From Pigoraptor vietnamica (Eukaryota > Opisthokonta > Filasterea), in the NCBI GenBank assembly GCA_943704525.1, contig CALSCQ010001943.1, forward strand, positions 1-11,413: 11,413 nucleotides of DNA, written 5' to 3'. The translations under genes and the position numbers were made by a program. Numbering within the stretch: position 1 is the first letter of the stretch; each line of letters starts with the position of its first letter. A model generated the notes under the pieces. It did no database searches. It was not told the origin of the DNA and saw nothing but the letters and a program-made list of their open reading frames with translations. Of this stretch, positions 8,967 to 11,413 are shown one piece after another.

Positions 8967-9207
8967 AATAATAATTCCAATTGTCAGTTTCTTCCGAGAG
9001 TTCGGCAGAAAGTCGGATGTGCGTCACGGCCGCTGTTGCCAGACACCAAACAAGGCGGATATTCAAAGGCATTCACCCGGTGCAAAATAAATTTCGCTGA
9101 CTATGGATTTTGTATGGAAGCCCCGTTGCGTAATAATGCGCGTGGGCCGTTATTACAGCCCGCACCAGTCGCAAGTGCAGGCGACTGTTGTTGTCACGAG
9201 CCGTCCG

Positions 9208-9222
9208 CTCTCTCTCTCTTCC

Positions 9223-9254
<32 letters not shown>
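9208..9254 (+). repeat. CT microsatellite upstream of the kinase gene
   Basis: The stretch is nearly pure CT dinucleotide with two short CCC interruptions, about 450 bp before the kinase start codon. It may mark a pyrimidine-rich initiator or GAGA-type element, or be simple slippage; nothing decides between these. Confidence 0.85.
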
Positions 9255-9707
9255 GTGATGCACGCTGCTGCCCTCGAGGGAGTCGCTGCGAACTCGACGC
9301 TCGCGTGTGCGCGAGTGCGTCTGTGTGGGCCTTGCTACAGTTGTTGAACTTGAGTAGTGTGTCCGCAGAATCTTGGTCCACGTCGCCGCACTGGGTATCG
9401 TGCGTCGTGTTCGTGCGTGCGTGTTATTGTCTTATAGGGGACGGGCTCGACGTTGCTTTGGACGTCGGTCAGGGCCCCGTGTGCGAGCAGCGGTGGGTTT
9501 CGATCGGTACGAGTGTAAGGCCTTTGGGTAGTTTCACAGCCGATTGTGGGTGGGACACATGTCGGTTACTGTGAATGGCATGCGACTTTGACCGAACTCG
9601 AGTGGTCTAATCTGTGTGTTGTCTCGTTGGTCGTGTGCAGGCGTCGGTTGCGCACCCTCTTTTCCTTTCGTTTTTCTCGCGTCGCGTTTTTTGCGTGGAC
9701 ACACACG

Positions 9708-11413
<1,706 letters not shown>

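Larger units (their letters stand above)
8438..9707. other. Divergent intergenic region: promoters and 5' UTRs of two genes
   Basis: This stretch of about 1.27 kb lies between the start codon of the minus-strand RBM26-like gene (8437) and that of the plus-strand kinase (9708). The middle part (about 8860-9160) is visibly more A/T-rich than the surrounding coding DNA. Visible elements: ATTGG at 8650-8654 (CCAAT on the minus strand, about 215 bp before the RBM26-like ATG), an 8-bp palindrome TCACGTGA at 8895-8902, a duplicated palindrome at 8911-8966, a short inverted pair GTAATAA/TTATTAC at 9130-9136 and 9150-9156, and a CT microsatellite. A GTGTGCAG at 9633-9640 could be the acceptor of a 5' UTR intron of the kinase. 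No convincing TATA box and no protein-coding gene was found. Confidence 0.65.

Noticed and set aside
9130-9156. A small inverted repeat GTAATAA/TTATTAC as a terminator or structured RNA
   Set aside because: The arms are only 7 bp, A/T-rich, with a 13-nt spacer, and similar words recur nearby by composition alone.
9546-9707. A 54-residue N-terminal extension of the CaMK from an in-frame ATG at 9546
   Set aside because: The extension has no conserved or targeting character I can recognise, contains a likely acceptor (GTGTGCAG at 9633-9640), and the ATG at 9708 gives a normal kinase N-terminus.

Overview
The window is nuclear DNA from a GC-rich, intron-dense unicellular eukaryote. The evidence is three multi-exon genes joined by consistent GT-AG introns of about 86-224 nt, eukaryote-only protein families, the standard genetic code, and GC-rich third codon positions. 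A free-living amoeba of the Acanthamoeba kind fits the gene set and intron style, but other GC-rich protists are possible, so I hold the lineage only loosely. No bacterial operon, CRISPR array, tRNA, rRNA or intact mobile element was seen.

Layout. (1) 54-4313, plus strand: nine exons of a hybrid sensor histidine kinase whose 5' end lies off the window. It has a GAF domain, a dimerisation/phosphoacceptor domain, an HATPase, a degenerate receiver and an intact receiver. The GAF-to-kinase part reads like a plant ethylene receptor, and the first exon begins about where the third membrane helix of such a receptor would end. The catalytic histidine sits on a 7-nt microexon (1384-1390). (2) 4314-5122: convergent intergenic stretch with low-complexity CGTG repeats. 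(3) 8437 down to 5123, minus strand: complete seven-exon gene for an 828-residue RBM26/RBM27-type nuclear RNA-binding protein (PWI-like, CCCH finger, two RRMs, mixed-charge and RG-rich tracts, acidic tail). (4) 8438-9707: divergent intergenic/promoter region containing a duplicated palindrome and a CT microsatellite. (5) 9708-11230 and beyond, plus strand: six exons of a CaMKI-type Ser/Thr kinase, cut by the window end inside an intron that carries a long TG repeat.

Exon joins were worked out by hand from splice sites, reading phase and family motifs. All phases close: gene 1 gives 2955 coding nt, gene 2 gives 2487, and the gene 3 fragment gives 757. The three genes do not look like one functional system: two are signalling kinases and one is an RNA-processing factor. 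The most notable observations are the microexon carrying the phospho-histidine, the ethylene-receptor-like layout in a probable protist, the sense-strand GTG/CGTG-rich introns with GTGNGT donors, and a competing splice donor that would exchange the acidic tail of the RBM26-like protein for a basic one.
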